Below, piece after piece: positions 48,401-61,595 of a stretch of 64,000 nucleotides of DNA. Both the position numbers and the translations under genes were made by a program. The stretch covers positions 1 to 64,000 of the forward strand of contig CP126202.1 of NCBI GenBank assembly GCA_030272155.1, in the 5' to 3' direction. The notes under the pieces are model-generated. The model worked only from the letters and a program-made list of their open reading frames with translations, ran no database searches and was not told the DNA's origin. Source of the stretch: Tetradesmus obliquus (taxonomy: Eukaryota > Chlorophyta > Chlorophyceae > Sphaeropleales > Scenedesmaceae). Positions within the stretch are counted from its first letter, which is position 1. Each line of letters starts with the position of its first letter.

Positions 48401-51400
48401 TGTCCATACTCTTGTTTTGAAATTGCACAGCTCCAGCAGGCAACTCACATGTACGTAGGCTTGGACCGCAACAGCTCAGCATCAGGGCATTGACAGCTCA
48501 GGGCGTCGTAGCCAGCTGAGCTGGAGAGCCGAGCGCGCCTCCTGCTGGCAGCAAGGACACAGCATCCGCTGCGGCAGCAGCTGGACAGTAAATTTAATTG
48601 ATGCTTTGTGCTTGATCCTGCTGCTGCTATTGCTGCTGCTGCTGCAGGTGCCAGCAAGTTCTACGCCGAGGCCATGAAGCAGGGCACTGCGGAAAGCCTG
48701 CTCAGCCTGGCTGGCTCCTCCAGTGACGCTGAGGCCACAGTGCAGCTGACCGCGCTGCTGGGCAACATTGACGAGAAGGTGAGGAGCTGTCAGGGTGCTG
48801 TGTGCTGTCATACGTGTGCTGTGAGCTGTGCTTCTGATGCTCCGGTGCAGCTGACTGCGCTGCTGGGCAACATTGGTGAGAACGCGAGGAGCTGTCGGGG
48901 GAACTGTTTACTGCCTTTTTTCACTTTACACAAGTGCCTTCCAGTGGCGCCTGCTTTGCGTCACCCCTCTCCTGATAGTTGCTGTACTGCACGACTGAGA
49001 TGGTAGTCCTTGCCAGCAAACCTGAACTCTCAGCTGAGAGTCGAATCATACCATGGCCTGTGGCTGCTTGTGACAAAGTGATCAACGTTGACCGCCTCCC
49101 ACCCGGGTGTATGCCTGCCCTGCCGCCCACTGACTGCCGCAGAACGACGGCATTGTCATCATCAACGCCTCCGGCATCATCATGATGGTCAACAACGTGA
49201 GCGGGGCAGGAGCAGGGTTTAGGGTTGAGGGATTAGCCAGCGAAGAGCACGAGCATGAGCTGAATGCTGAGCATGAGCATGTGCTGGTGATGAGCTTCCA
49301 CAAGGCGGGCTGGGGCTGGTGGATTGGGCAGCAGCCGCGTGCGGCAGTAGTTTCACGGTTGCTGACAGCTGGCTGCAGCAACCGCAGGATGCTTTTGATT
49401 AAAGGCATCCTGGAGAAAATTTGTCAGCGGTTTGTGGTGAATGCTAAGTGGAGGCTGAATCAGGGGTACCACAGCATACGCTGATCTGCCGCTGCTGCGC
49501 CTGCACCCCCACTCTTGTCCCCGCAGGCATGCAGCCGCATGTTTGGCTACGAGAAGGGCGAGCTGGACGGCAAGAACGTGTCCACCATGATGTGAGCAGA
49601 GAGGAGGGGGAGCAGCAGCAGCACCAGCACTTGAAGCAGCAGCAGCAGCAGCAGGAATGCAGGGAGGTTTTTTCTTGCATATTTCAGCAATGCCGTGCTG
49701 GCGCAGCCGGCGTAAGAGCGTGTGAATGGTTCTGTCTGCTGTTGTTGTATTTAATATTCAAATGCTTTCAAACCTTTTGGTCTGAAGACCAAAAGTACTT
49801 CGTCCTTTTGTTCTTGGCGAAACACTTTTTGCTGACAAAGATTATCATGAGTTTTGTCAATGCTATGGTCGGTGACAAAATGCTGGAGAGCCAAGGGGGG
49901 GGCACTCCATCCACTGACAGCATCATCATTTCTTTCCGCCTGAAAACGTTAGGATATGTTATATAACATAACAAAAACCTACTGCAAAGTTTTTACGGCC
50001 ATCCGGCGTGCTTTTTGGGAGGGGGGGTGGGGAGGGGGGGGGGGCAGGGGCCTGGTCAACTTTTTGTCTTGGATTTCTTTTTTGCCAGGTGCCTGATTGA
50101 GACACACATAAGCTTGTTTGAAAGCTTAGATCATAATATAACCATTGCACACCTTTTCAAGGCTAGTAAACAGTTATTTATATGTGGAGCAGCTTACAAT
50201 CGACTGACCACTGGTGTGGTGCATGTCAAATCCCAGCAGCAGCAATTTTTTGGTCGGGCAAACTGGCGGGCAGGCTGCTGCAAACACATGTCAACACAGC
50301 TGCAGTCGTCTAGATACATAATTGCTACTCCCAATAAACATACCAGTAAGTCAGGGGCCTGCAGGCGCAAGTTTTCGAGGTGAGTGCGGGGGGGGGGGGG
50401 GCTGTGGACCCCGTTTGGGTTTCTTGTGATGATATCCTGGAATTTCTTTAGTGCCCTCCCCTTGGGAGAGCCTTATTATTCTGGTTGGAAAAGCCCACGT
50501 GCCCTGCCACACCTACCTGCTGTGCCACCCCACCCACCCTGCAGGCCGCAGCCCTTCAGCACGCGCCACAACGGCTTCCTGCAGCGCTACGTGTCCACGG
50601 GCACCGCCCGCATCCTCAACAGCACCCGCATGCTGGTGGCGCTGCACAAGGTGCGGCCAGGCGGCAGCAGCAGCAGCAGCAGCAGCAGCAGCTGGCAGCA
50701 GGCAGCAGCACGCCCTGCGGCATCTGCACATGCGCATCTCTCTGTTGTGCTGCATACGTAGTGCAGCTCCAAGCTTATTCACACATCTCTCCCTCCCACC
50801 ATGCTCTGCACTGTGCTCCCAGCACAGTTTGCTCCGCTCAAGTGCTTGCTGTCTTTCAATTGTGTACAGCAAGGCGTTTCACACCATTCCAATGTTGCAT
50901 AGTATCACTTGAGACACTGCTGTGCCGCATTGCACTCTGCACTCTGCTGCGGCAAAGTTTCCTGCCCCGCATGACTGCAGCGACTTCCCCACCCTGCTAG
51001 CTGGCCTTCCGTTTGTGACGCTTATGTATGCTGCTTCCTGTTCGCGCCGGCAGGATCGCAGCGCGTTCCCCATTCCGCTGCCTGTGCAGAAGCTTCCCTG
51101 TTGACTGCTGACCGGCAGTATGTTACTTTGCATGTTGCTTTGCATTCCTGCCCGCAGGAATGCAGCGTGTTCCCCATCCTGCTGACGGTGCAGAAGCTTC
51201 CCTGTTGACTGCTTACCGGCAACATTCATGTTGCTTTGCATTCCTGCCCGCAGGACCGCAGCGTGTTCCCCATCCTGCTGGCAGTGCAGAAGCTGAGCGG
51301 CGTGGGTGCTGACGCCATCTTCATGGGCGTGCTGCGCAACAGGGTGGACGACGACCCAAACATAGTGCGGGTGAGATGCCCGGCACACTGCCAGCTGAGG

Positions 51401-51571
51401 CAGCAATATCGAGTAGGATGTGGCTGCACGCCAGGCCAAGTGCAGCACATGACCCACAGAGGCAGTGCCTTCTTCAGCAATGTCACTGCCATGTCTGACC
51501 ACACATGGAGGGGGACTGACCTCGCTGTTGACCTGCTGAAGCTGGTTGCTGTACCTGCTGCTACCGCCGCC

Positions 51572-51603
<32 letters not shown>

Positions 51604-54600
51604 CAGGTGTGGACCACGCCTGCTGGTGTGGTGCTGTGTGCTGACGAGCGCTTCCGGGACTGGTTCGGGCTGCCCAGCAGGGAGCTGGTGGGGCGGCCTG
51701 TCAGCGGGCTGAGCACAGACATTGAGGGTTTCGACAGGTGCGCCGATGCTGGAGAGATTGGAGTGCTAGCTAGGCCTGGCTAGGGCTAGCTAGGCCTGGC
51801 CAGGGCTAGTGATTCCTGGGTGCGTGGGAGGTGGTGGGTGTGGCTGCACAGTAAGCAGCTGGTCGGGCGGCCAATGAGCGGCTGAGCGCAGATGTTGAAG
51901 GCTTTGACAGGTGAGGTTGACTTGTTGTGGTGGTGTGTTTTCCTGGGGGTGTTGGAGGTTGGGTGGGTGTGGTTGCCCAGCACAGAGCTGGTTGGCGGCC
52001 CGTTAGCGGGCTGAGCACCGACATTGAAGGCTTTGACAGGTTTGTGCGGGGCTTTTGGCGACAAGGTGCTTGGTGCCGCAAAATTGATAGCCGGGTGGCT
52101 TGGGCAGCAGCTTCAAGGCAGCTTTGAAGGCAAGGTCCAGCACATATGCGGCTTGAGCTCTGCCTTCTCCTGTTTTCTGGGTTTCCACGTCGTTTCTGGT
52201 GCCTGCGTGCAGGTTCATTGCTGCCGCCAACGAGCTGCCGCTGGAGCAGGTGGCTGGCGGGGCACTGCGGCTGCGCACCAAGCTGCTGCACAAGTACCTG
52301 GCACCCATCGAGGCTGAGGTGCGGCTGAAGGGGGAGGGGTGGGGGGAGGGGGCGCAAAGGACGTTAGTGGATATGTGTGCATTTGGTAGCAAAGCAGCAC
52401 GGGCGGTTTGAAGTAACAAACTTCACATCACATGTTCCATGCAGCCCTTAGGCAGTGCGTCTGAGGTTCACTATGGAAGTTACTGCTTAAGTGGGGCAGG
52501 CTAGCTGTTCCTGAGTTGGATGCACAACCAACAACCAGCCAGTTGCATTCTTGGCTGCTTCCTCAAACACCCCCACTGTCCCTTCACGTCTTCGCTGCGT
52601 CGCTGCGCAGGCGACTGTAGAGCACTGCCGGCCAGCGCATCCTGGTAATCAGCCTCTCATTGCCTTCTGTGCTGCATTTGAAATTTTTGCTGCCCCTGTG
52701 TCTGCAACCACAACAGGCCACTGTGGAGCACGGCGGCACTGACGACCAGCACATCACATCACATCCTGGTGGTGAGCCTGCGCGTGGTGGCTGACAGCCT
52801 GACTACTCACTGCTTCATGTGCTGCCTGCCCCGCCAATGTTGCATGCAGAACGTTGTAGGAGCGACAAGCAACCATGGAGCACACCCACAGTGCCAGACA
52901 GCACAAGCCGTATGCCACATACCCTACTCACTGCATGCTGAGCTGCATGTGCCTCTTTCACAAACAACACCGTGACTATGCAGGCCACTGTGGAGCACGG
53001 CGGCACTGACGACCAGCGCATTCTGGTGGTGAGCCTGCCTGCGCGTGGTGGCTGACAGCCTGGTGCTGCTGGTGACTGCCCCCTCCAAAACCACCACTCC
53101 TGCCTGTCTTTGCTGTGTGTTTGCGCAGGCCACTGTGGAGCACGGCGGCAATGACGACCAGCGCGTTCTCCTAGTCAGCCTGCTCAGTGCCTGCTGCTTT
53201 TCCTGTAACTTTTGCAGGCCACGGTGGAGCATGGCGGCACTGATGACCAGCGCATTTTAGTTGTGTCCCTGCGCGTGGTGGCTGACAGCTTGGCGCTGCT
53301 GGTGACTGACGCCAAGGGCCGCATCCACTTTGCCACCAGCCAGCTGGGCGGCTTGATCGGCTACAGCAGCAAGGCGCTCACTGACGGCATGAGCCTGGCA
53401 GGGCTGCTGCCGCTGCCCTACAGCCAGCTGCACAGCGGCTTCATGAAGGTGAGTTCAATACCTATGCTGTTACTGTTCACACCGGCTTCAGGTGGGTTTT
53501 GATACACGTACAACGACATCATTGACGTTGTGCTAGGCCGGCCAAACACCGGTTGCTTGGTGTTGACCAGTAGAAGATGATGTGTCTTTTACAGGCAATG
53601 GGTACTACCCACTGTAGTAGATGTGAGTACAGAAAGGCTGACTGACGGCATGAGCCTGGCAGGGCTGCTGCCGCTGCCCTGCAGCCAGCTGCACGGCGGC
53701 TTCATGAAGGTGGGTTCAGTACCACTGCTGTTACTGTTACCACCAGCTTCATTAAGGCGGGTTGTGATACACGTACAGTGACATCATTGTGTCGTTGTGC
53801 TGGGCCAGCCAAACACCGGTTGCTTGGTGTTGACCAGTAGGCCATGGTGTACCTTTCACAGGCAATGGGTTCTACCAGTTGTAGTAGATGTAAGTATGGA
53901 AACGCTCACTGACGGCATGAGCCTGGCAGGGCTGCTGCTGTAGAAGCCTTACAGCAAGCTGCACGGCGGCTTCATGAAGGAGGGCTGAGGGTCATGCACA
54001 TCGACAGTATTGTTGTAGTGTTTGCATATCTGATTTGAGGCAGCGGTTGCGTGGTGGTGGCCAGTACATGATGATGTGTGCCTCGAGGCACAAGTGAAAA
54101 CGGGCAGGCGACTGTGCATGACACCCACACATCTATCCCTATTCACGCGTGCAGCCTATGCACCAACTTTCTTCGCTGATGGCGCAGCCTATGCACCAAC
54201 TTTCTTCGCTGTGTCCGCATCTTCACATGCGCAGGATTTGTCGGCCAAGCCTCCTCCAGGCAGCTGCCGCTCAGGCGCGGTGGTGCACCTGCAGCACGCC
54301 AACGGCAGCAAGGTGCCGGTCACGCTGCAGCTGAGCAACCACGACGACGGCGAGCACATGCAACACGTCATCAAGGTGCGGGGGCGACTGCTGCTGCTGC
54401 TGCTGCGGTTGTGGAGGGAGGGTTTGCTGCACGCTCGACGCACTGCAGCTAAACTGAGCTGGCTGTTGTAAGTGGAGTGAGGGAGTTGGCAAGCACATGC
54501 AGCACGTTTTCAAGGTGCGGGCCTGCACACCTGTTGCTGCCGGACATGCTGTGCCCTAGGAGCTGCAGCAGCTGAAGTGACTGTGGTTGTGCATTGGTTG

Positions 54601-57600
54601 GTGCCAGCGTTGCTTTAACGTTTACACCAGAGCACTCTATCCAATGACGGCATAGACAGTGCTGAGCGCCTTGATCCCAGCAGCTGTCCTCCACTTGGCC
54701 TCACCTGTGCATCCACTTGGCCTCACCTGTGCATCGTGCATCCCACCAACTTGCACCAGCCTTACACCTGCCGCACCCCTGCCTGCCCATACCCACACAC
54801 ACGGCCTCTGCCATTCTATGCAACTCTGCACCATCCCTGACAACCATGAACCCACTAATCCCAACCCATCCATGTGTTTCACGCCTGCCTGCCATCATCC
54901 ACGCCACGTGCAATACCGCACACCCCTGCACAACCCTCCAACCCCACCCACCAGGTGCTGCCGGCCAGTGGCCAGTGAGGTGCAGCTGCTGGACCTCCAC
55001 CACATGCTGCACAACCCTGCATAACCCTCTACCTGTCTGACAAAATGCTATCTAAACCCCACCCGCAGGTGCTGCCGGCCAGTGAGGCGCAGCTGCTGGA
55101 TCAGCAGCGGCTGGAGCTGCAGCTCAACCACAGGGGCGTGGTGCTGGCAGTGAACCCCGGCGTCAGCAAGGCTGTGTTCGGCTTTGCGCCCCAGGAGCTG
55201 GTGGGCCGGCCGCTGGCTGCCTTTGTGAACCTGTTTGGGCAGTGGCGGGGCAAGTTTGGGGAGGACGAGTCGCTGCTGGTGATGCTGGGCATGCGCGCGG
55301 AGCAGGGCCAGGACGTGGTGTACAGGTGGGGCGGTGTGGGCTGCGGTTGTCTTGGCTCTCTCTTCCACCACGCTTGTCAATCAACTCGATTGCTCTTGTA
55401 GAGCAACCAGCATCTTCTTGCAAGGGAATATGCTTTGAACGCATACTTCCTTGAATACATCGTGGTTGAATCTTCTGACTGCTGCCCCCACCCGCAGGTG
55501 TGGCGTGCACACGCCCTTCTCTGATGAGGAGCTGGCTCGCGGCGCAGGCGCGTCAGCAGCAGGCGCCAACGGCAGCACCATAGGGGCCGCAGGCCTGGCC
55601 TCAACAGGTGGTGCTGCTGCTGCCTCCGCTGCTGGCAGCGATCACTCGCTGCTGGTGGCACTGAAGAGCCGCCACAAGGAGCGCCCAGCAGTGCTGACCA
55701 TGTCTGTTGTGCACGCCAGCGAGGACGCAGACGGCAGCACGACTGCTGCTGCTGCTGCCGCGGATGTGAATGAGACTGCGGTGCTGAGCGTGAGCCTGTG
55801 GCGTGCTGAGGGGCTGACTGCGCTGGTGGAGGTGGACGGCAAGATGGGCATCGCGCGCGCTGAGCCTGCCGCGGGGCTCATGTTTGGCGTGGGGCACGGC
55901 CAGCTGCTGCGCAAGAGCTTCAGGAGGTGCGCGGTGTGACACCTTGGGGTGACAGCTGTGTGATTAGATGACGCATGAGAGTATGGCCGGAAGTCAGTTT
56001 GCTTGCAAGCAATGGTAGGAGACGTGGAGGCACATCAGGTATCTCATCGCCACACACGTCGCCTTCCTTAACTTACGCGGGTGTCAAGTGTGAACACAGC
56101 ACACGTAGCTCATTCGTTCATTCATTTGCTTGCCAGCACCTCCAGCGGCCAGCGCTGTTGCTCTGTGTCTTGATGCAGTTCACGTCAGTATGACACGGCC
56201 TGCAAATCTGCGTGCAGCATTCTTGCCACCACCAGTGCAGCTTGCAACATGCACAAGCCCTCCATCATATGTGGTGATCACTCGCTGTGGTGTGAGTGGT
56301 GACATGACACCTATGTTCCCCTATACCATCATGTTCTGTGCGCCTGCCTGCCCGCCTGCAGCCTGCTCAACCTGCCGGCTGGCACCAGCGCCGCCGACAT
56401 GCTGTCTGCCTTCGGCAAGTATGCACTATCTCCAAACATTGCATGTTCCTTGCCTCCTCAATTCTGTCTCCACTGCCTGCAAACAACTGCCTGCAGCCTG
56501 GTCACCCTGCCGCCGGCACCGGCGCTCCCAACTTCATGTCCGCCTCCCGCAACATGCACACACAGCTCCTAAATGCTCTGCCCTTTGCATGCCTCCGTTT
56601 GTCTCATCACCTGCAGCCTGGTCAACCTGCCAGCTGGCACCGGCGCTGCTGACCTGCTGTCTGCGTCCGGTAAGAAGAGCATGCTCAAGGAGGGCGCGGC
56701 CTGGAAGACAGGCCCTGTGAGGACCTGCGAGGCGCGGCACATGGACGAGGCCAAGCTCAAGCTCAGCATGCAGGTGCGGCGCAGCTGGCGCTGATGCTAC
56801 AACTGCTGTTGTTGTCGGAGTTGATGGTGTGAATGGTAGGAGGCGTGGAGGCGCATGAGGTATCCTCATCGCCACACACGTCCCCTTCCATAACTTACGC
56901 GGGTTAAGTGTGAACACACCACGCGTAGCTCATTCATGCATTCAGTGATGGTGCGCTGATGGTGGTAGTAAGCGCGTCACATGGAAGAGGCCAAGCTCAA
57001 GCTCAGCATGCAGGTGCGGCGCAGCTGGCGCTGATGCTGCCATGAGGTGCTCCGCTGCTGTTTAACATCGTTTGATGGTGGATCGCGGGTTCTGCGCTGC
57101 CGCTGCCTGTGCAGGCTGTGCCAAGGATAGCGAGACTGCAAGTCTGCTGTCAAACCTTCCGTCCCTGCTCCTGAAGCAACGCTGACTGCTGTGCTGCGGC
57201 TGCCGCACTCTGCACTGCTGCTGTGCCGTTGCCGTTTTTCAGGCCGTGTCCAAGGACGGCAAGACCGCCAACCGCCTCACCGTCATGCTGCGCCTTCTGA
57301 TAGATGTGTTGCGCTGCACGCTGTGCAGTTTTGCTGATGTCATGCTGTGACGTGGCTGTGTGCCGGCTGCATCTAGCAACCACAGGATTGCCGAACTGTT
57401 GTGCGCCTTTTCACCATCCCATCATTGAGCATGCAACCTTGTTGATGACTGCTCCACTGCTACATCGTTCCTCCGTCAATCACACACAGGCCGTGTCCAA
57501 GGACGGCAAGACCGCCAACCGCCTCACCGTCATGCTGCGCCTGCTGGAGAGCACCACAGGCAGCCTGGCGCCGCTGCTGGCGCTGCGCAATGCGGGCCTC

Positions 57601-60600
57601 AGCAACGGCGCTGAGGGGGCAGCAGCAGCAGCGCCAGGGGGTGGGCTGGTGGCTGCGGGGCAGGACAGTGACAGCGAGGATGAGGGGGCGCACCACGAGG
57701 GGCGGCGCGGCGGCGCTGCGGAGCGGCGGAGGGGTGCCGCCAGCCCTGAGGAGGACCTGCACAACAGGCTGGACAGCAGGTGCGGTTGCTGGGCTGTTTC
57801 AAAGTTTCTTGAGACGTTTTTGCGAGGCGGGTGGCTTAGGGCATGGAGGTCTTCAGGTCTGGTTGTGCAGGTGGATTCTGCCTTCAGGAGATAATGAGTC
57901 CTTACCAGGCCACATAGGGAACACCGGTTTGCAAGGGTGTGGGAACCAGGGGTGTCATGCGGCCAAGGGGCAGGGGTAGCTGCCAGCCCTGAGGAGGACC
58001 TGCACAACAGGCTGGACAGCAGGTGCGGTGTGTGGGCTGATTCTTGTGTTTCTTGAGCCGTTTTTGCGAGGCGGGTGGCTTAGGGCATGGAGGTCTTCAG
58101 GTCTGGTTGTGCAGGAGGGTTTTGCCTGCAGGAAATAACGAGTCTTTACCCGGCCACACATGGGAGTGCAGTTTGCAAGGGTGTGGGAATCAGGGGTGTT
58201 AGGCGGCAAACGGGCAGGGGTGCCGCCAGCCCTGAGGAGGATCTGCACAACAGACTGGACAGCAGGTGCGGTTGCTGGGCTGTTTCAAAGTTTCTTGAGC
58301 CGTCTTTTTTGGCGGATGGCTTGAAGCATGGAGGTGGTCAGGTCTGGTTGTGCAGGAGGGTTTTTGCCTGCAGGAGGTAACAAGTCCTTACAAGGCCACA
58401 CATGGGATTGCGGTTTGCAAGGGTGTGGAAGCGCATGACACACAATCAGGGTGTGTCATGCGGCCAAAGGGCAGGGGTAGCCGCTAGCCTTGAGGAGGAC
58501 CTGCACAACAGGCTGAACAGCAGGTGCGGTTGCTGGGCTGATTTTTTCTTTTCTCCTCATTTTCTGAGCCGTTTTTGAGGCGGATGGCTTGGGGCATGGA
58601 GGCGTTCAGGTCTGGTTGCGCAGGAGGACTTTGCCTTCAGGAGGTAACGAGTCCTTACCCAGCTACACATGGGGTCACAGTGCGAGGGTGTGGGAATCAG
58701 GGGTGTCATGCACTTAAAGGGAAGGGGTAGCCGCCAGCCCTGAGGAGGATCTGCACAACAGGCTGGACAGCAGGTGCGGGCTGAGGGCTGTTTCTTGAGC
58801 CGTTGAGGCGGGTGGCTTGGGGCATGGAGGTATTCAGGTTTGTTGCGCAGCAGGAGGGTTCTGCCTGCAGGAGATAACGGCTCCTTATGCGGCCACTCAT
58901 GGCATTGCAGTTTGCAAGGGTGTGGCAACCAGGGGTGTCATGCGGCCAAGGGGCAGCCGCCAGCCCTGAGGAGGATCTGCACAACAGGCTGGACAGCAGG
59001 TCCGGTTGCTGGGTTGTTTCATGAGCCGTTTCCATGAGGCGGATGGCTCAGGGCATGGAGGCATTCAGGTCTGGTTGTGCAGCAGGAGGATTTTGCCCGC
59101 AGGAGGTAATGAGTCTTTACCCGGCCACACATAGGTTTGTAGTTGACAAGGGTGTGGGAATCAGGGGTGTGATGCGGCCAAGGGGCAGGGATAGCCGCCA
59201 GGCTTGAGGAGGATCTGCACAACAGACTGGACAGCAGGTGCCATTTGTGACAATTGTGGAGTCTGGGGGCTGTCTGCGTAGGCTGAGGTGGTCCGGCCTG
59301 TTGATTAAAGCCCTGCTGTGGTTGCCGGGTGTGATGGCCCTCACAAAAGAGTGCAGCTGTTCATACAGGGTACTTGGGGGCTGCGCACCTTACTCACCGG
59401 CTGATTTCCCTACCCGTGCGCCACATGTTTGCGCTGCGCGCCACCTTCATTTATGCGCCGTCCTTTTCCGCAGGCTGCGTGTGGAGCAGTGGGTGTCCAA
59501 CTCCTTCAACAAGCGCGAGCAGGGCGATGACGCCGAGCCGCCAGCAGCGCCGCCGCAGCGCTCCCCGCGCGGCAAGGCAAAGTTTGGCGGCCCAGGCATG
59601 AGCGGCCCAGGTGCAGCAGCAGCAGCAGCAGCAGGCAAGGGCGGCTACGATCTGGATGAGGCGGGCGGTGCCCACGGCTATGTTGAGATCCGCATGCCAG
59701 GCGGCGGCGCAGGTGGTGGGCTGGCCGGTGGGCTGGCCGGCAAGGGCGCCGGCGGCTACGGCAGTTTGACCGGCAAGGGTGGCGATCTGGCGGTGGGCCT
59801 TGGCGAGGATGGTGGAGGGGGTGATGGCGGCGGCTCTGTTGCTGGCGGCAGTGAGAGCCAGTCTGCCGGCGGCAGTGAGGCGCTGGACGCTGCCAGCAGC
59901 GTCCAGACAGATGTGGAGGATGAGCTGGTGGCTGACTGGAGGTGAGAGGGCCGTTTGATGTTGGTGTACGTGCTGACGTCAGCAAAGAGCAGAAATGCCT
60001 GCCATCGATTTTTTCTTGTGCTCCTGTGTGATTGCTAATGTGGTGCTCTAGCGCCCATCAAGCTGCATGCCTGTGCGTCGTCCACCGAGCTTTGTCGGCA
60101 GCTCAAAGAGCTGAAACGCACCATGAGCAGCAGTGCTGAATGGCCTTGTGCAGAATGGCTCACTCAGCGCATCTACACTTGTGTTGCTGTGTTTGCTGTG
60201 CCCCGCAGGCGTGCGAAGCGGCTGAAGAAGCTCAACCGCATGATGACCAGCACCGCTGCTCAGCTGGCCACGGACCGCTGGCGCCGCCACACCTACATGG
60301 CCACGGCTGTCATTGTGGTGGCACATGTGATCTGCTTTGTGGTGCTGCTCACACAGATCAACGCGAGATACCAGTGAGTGCGCTTGTTTTTGTTGCCGTT
60401 GCTGTTTGTGCATGCGGGTGTGCTTTGTGGTGCTGCTCAAGCAGATCAACGCGGGATACCAGTGAGCTGCTTGCATCATCACATTATTACTACTGAAACT
60501 ATCTTAGAATCAAGACATGCAGCTGCTTGGTGTCATCGGCATTTGTTCTGAATGTGCCGCGCGGCTGCCGCACAGTGCGGCGCTCACGCAAACCAACACA

Positions 60601-61526
60601 AGTGCTGATAATCATGCTGAGGTGCGCTGGGCAGCAGACCATCAGCAGCAGCATTGCTAACTTGCATGCTGAGGCTGCCATGGAAAGCATGGGATGCCAG
60701 AACAAGCTCAAAGTGCTGGCGCATGCGCCCGTGACCGTGTGTTAATAACATGTCATGTAACATGTTACATCTGTTACCTTGCAGGACTGCGTACGAGGTG
60801 GGTGACATGGCGCAGGCCACTGAGCGCAGCCAGATGGTGGCCATGCGCACCAACTTCATCCAGAAGTGCGGCCGGCCTGATTACGCGGCCACGCTGGACA
60901 TCTGCAACCCTGAGCACGTCAAGGGCTACATCGCCAAGATGAACGAAAACTACAACGTGCTGCGCCACCTGCACCAGGGGCTGTACCTGGTGAGGGCGTT
61001 GGCGCCTGTCTTTGGTAGAAAGGGTGTGCCGCTTTCCGTATGTCAGTGGAAGCGGCTACAACGTGCTGCGCCACCTGCACCAGGGGCTGTACCTGGTGGG
61101 TGGCTCAGCCGCGCTGTGGGTCTGGAAAATGTGGAGCTTTGTGTGTTTAGGTGGGGGAATCGTGGACTATACCGTGCTGTGCCACCTGCACCAGGGGCTG
61201 TACCTAGTAAAAGCGTCAACCTTAGGCCTAGACCATAGAACTTGAAATCCACGTGAAATTTCAACCATGTACCAACTGCGTCAACTGTGCCAGGGGCTGT
61301 ACTTGATGCATGGCTGGGGTTAAGCGCCTGTGTGGGATGGGACATTCCCATACAATACGATGAAGTGAACTCTTAACATTATTGTGGGTCATTCCCAGTC
61401 CTCGTTGAGTGGAGCATGTAATGTAATGTATTGTCATGTAAAGAGCCAACAAAAAATCAGCTGTGCAGTTGCTGGGCAGCTGCTGCAACTTAAGCCGCAT
61501 TTGCCCTTTACACTGATCAGGTGTCC

Positions 61527-61595
<69 letters not shown>

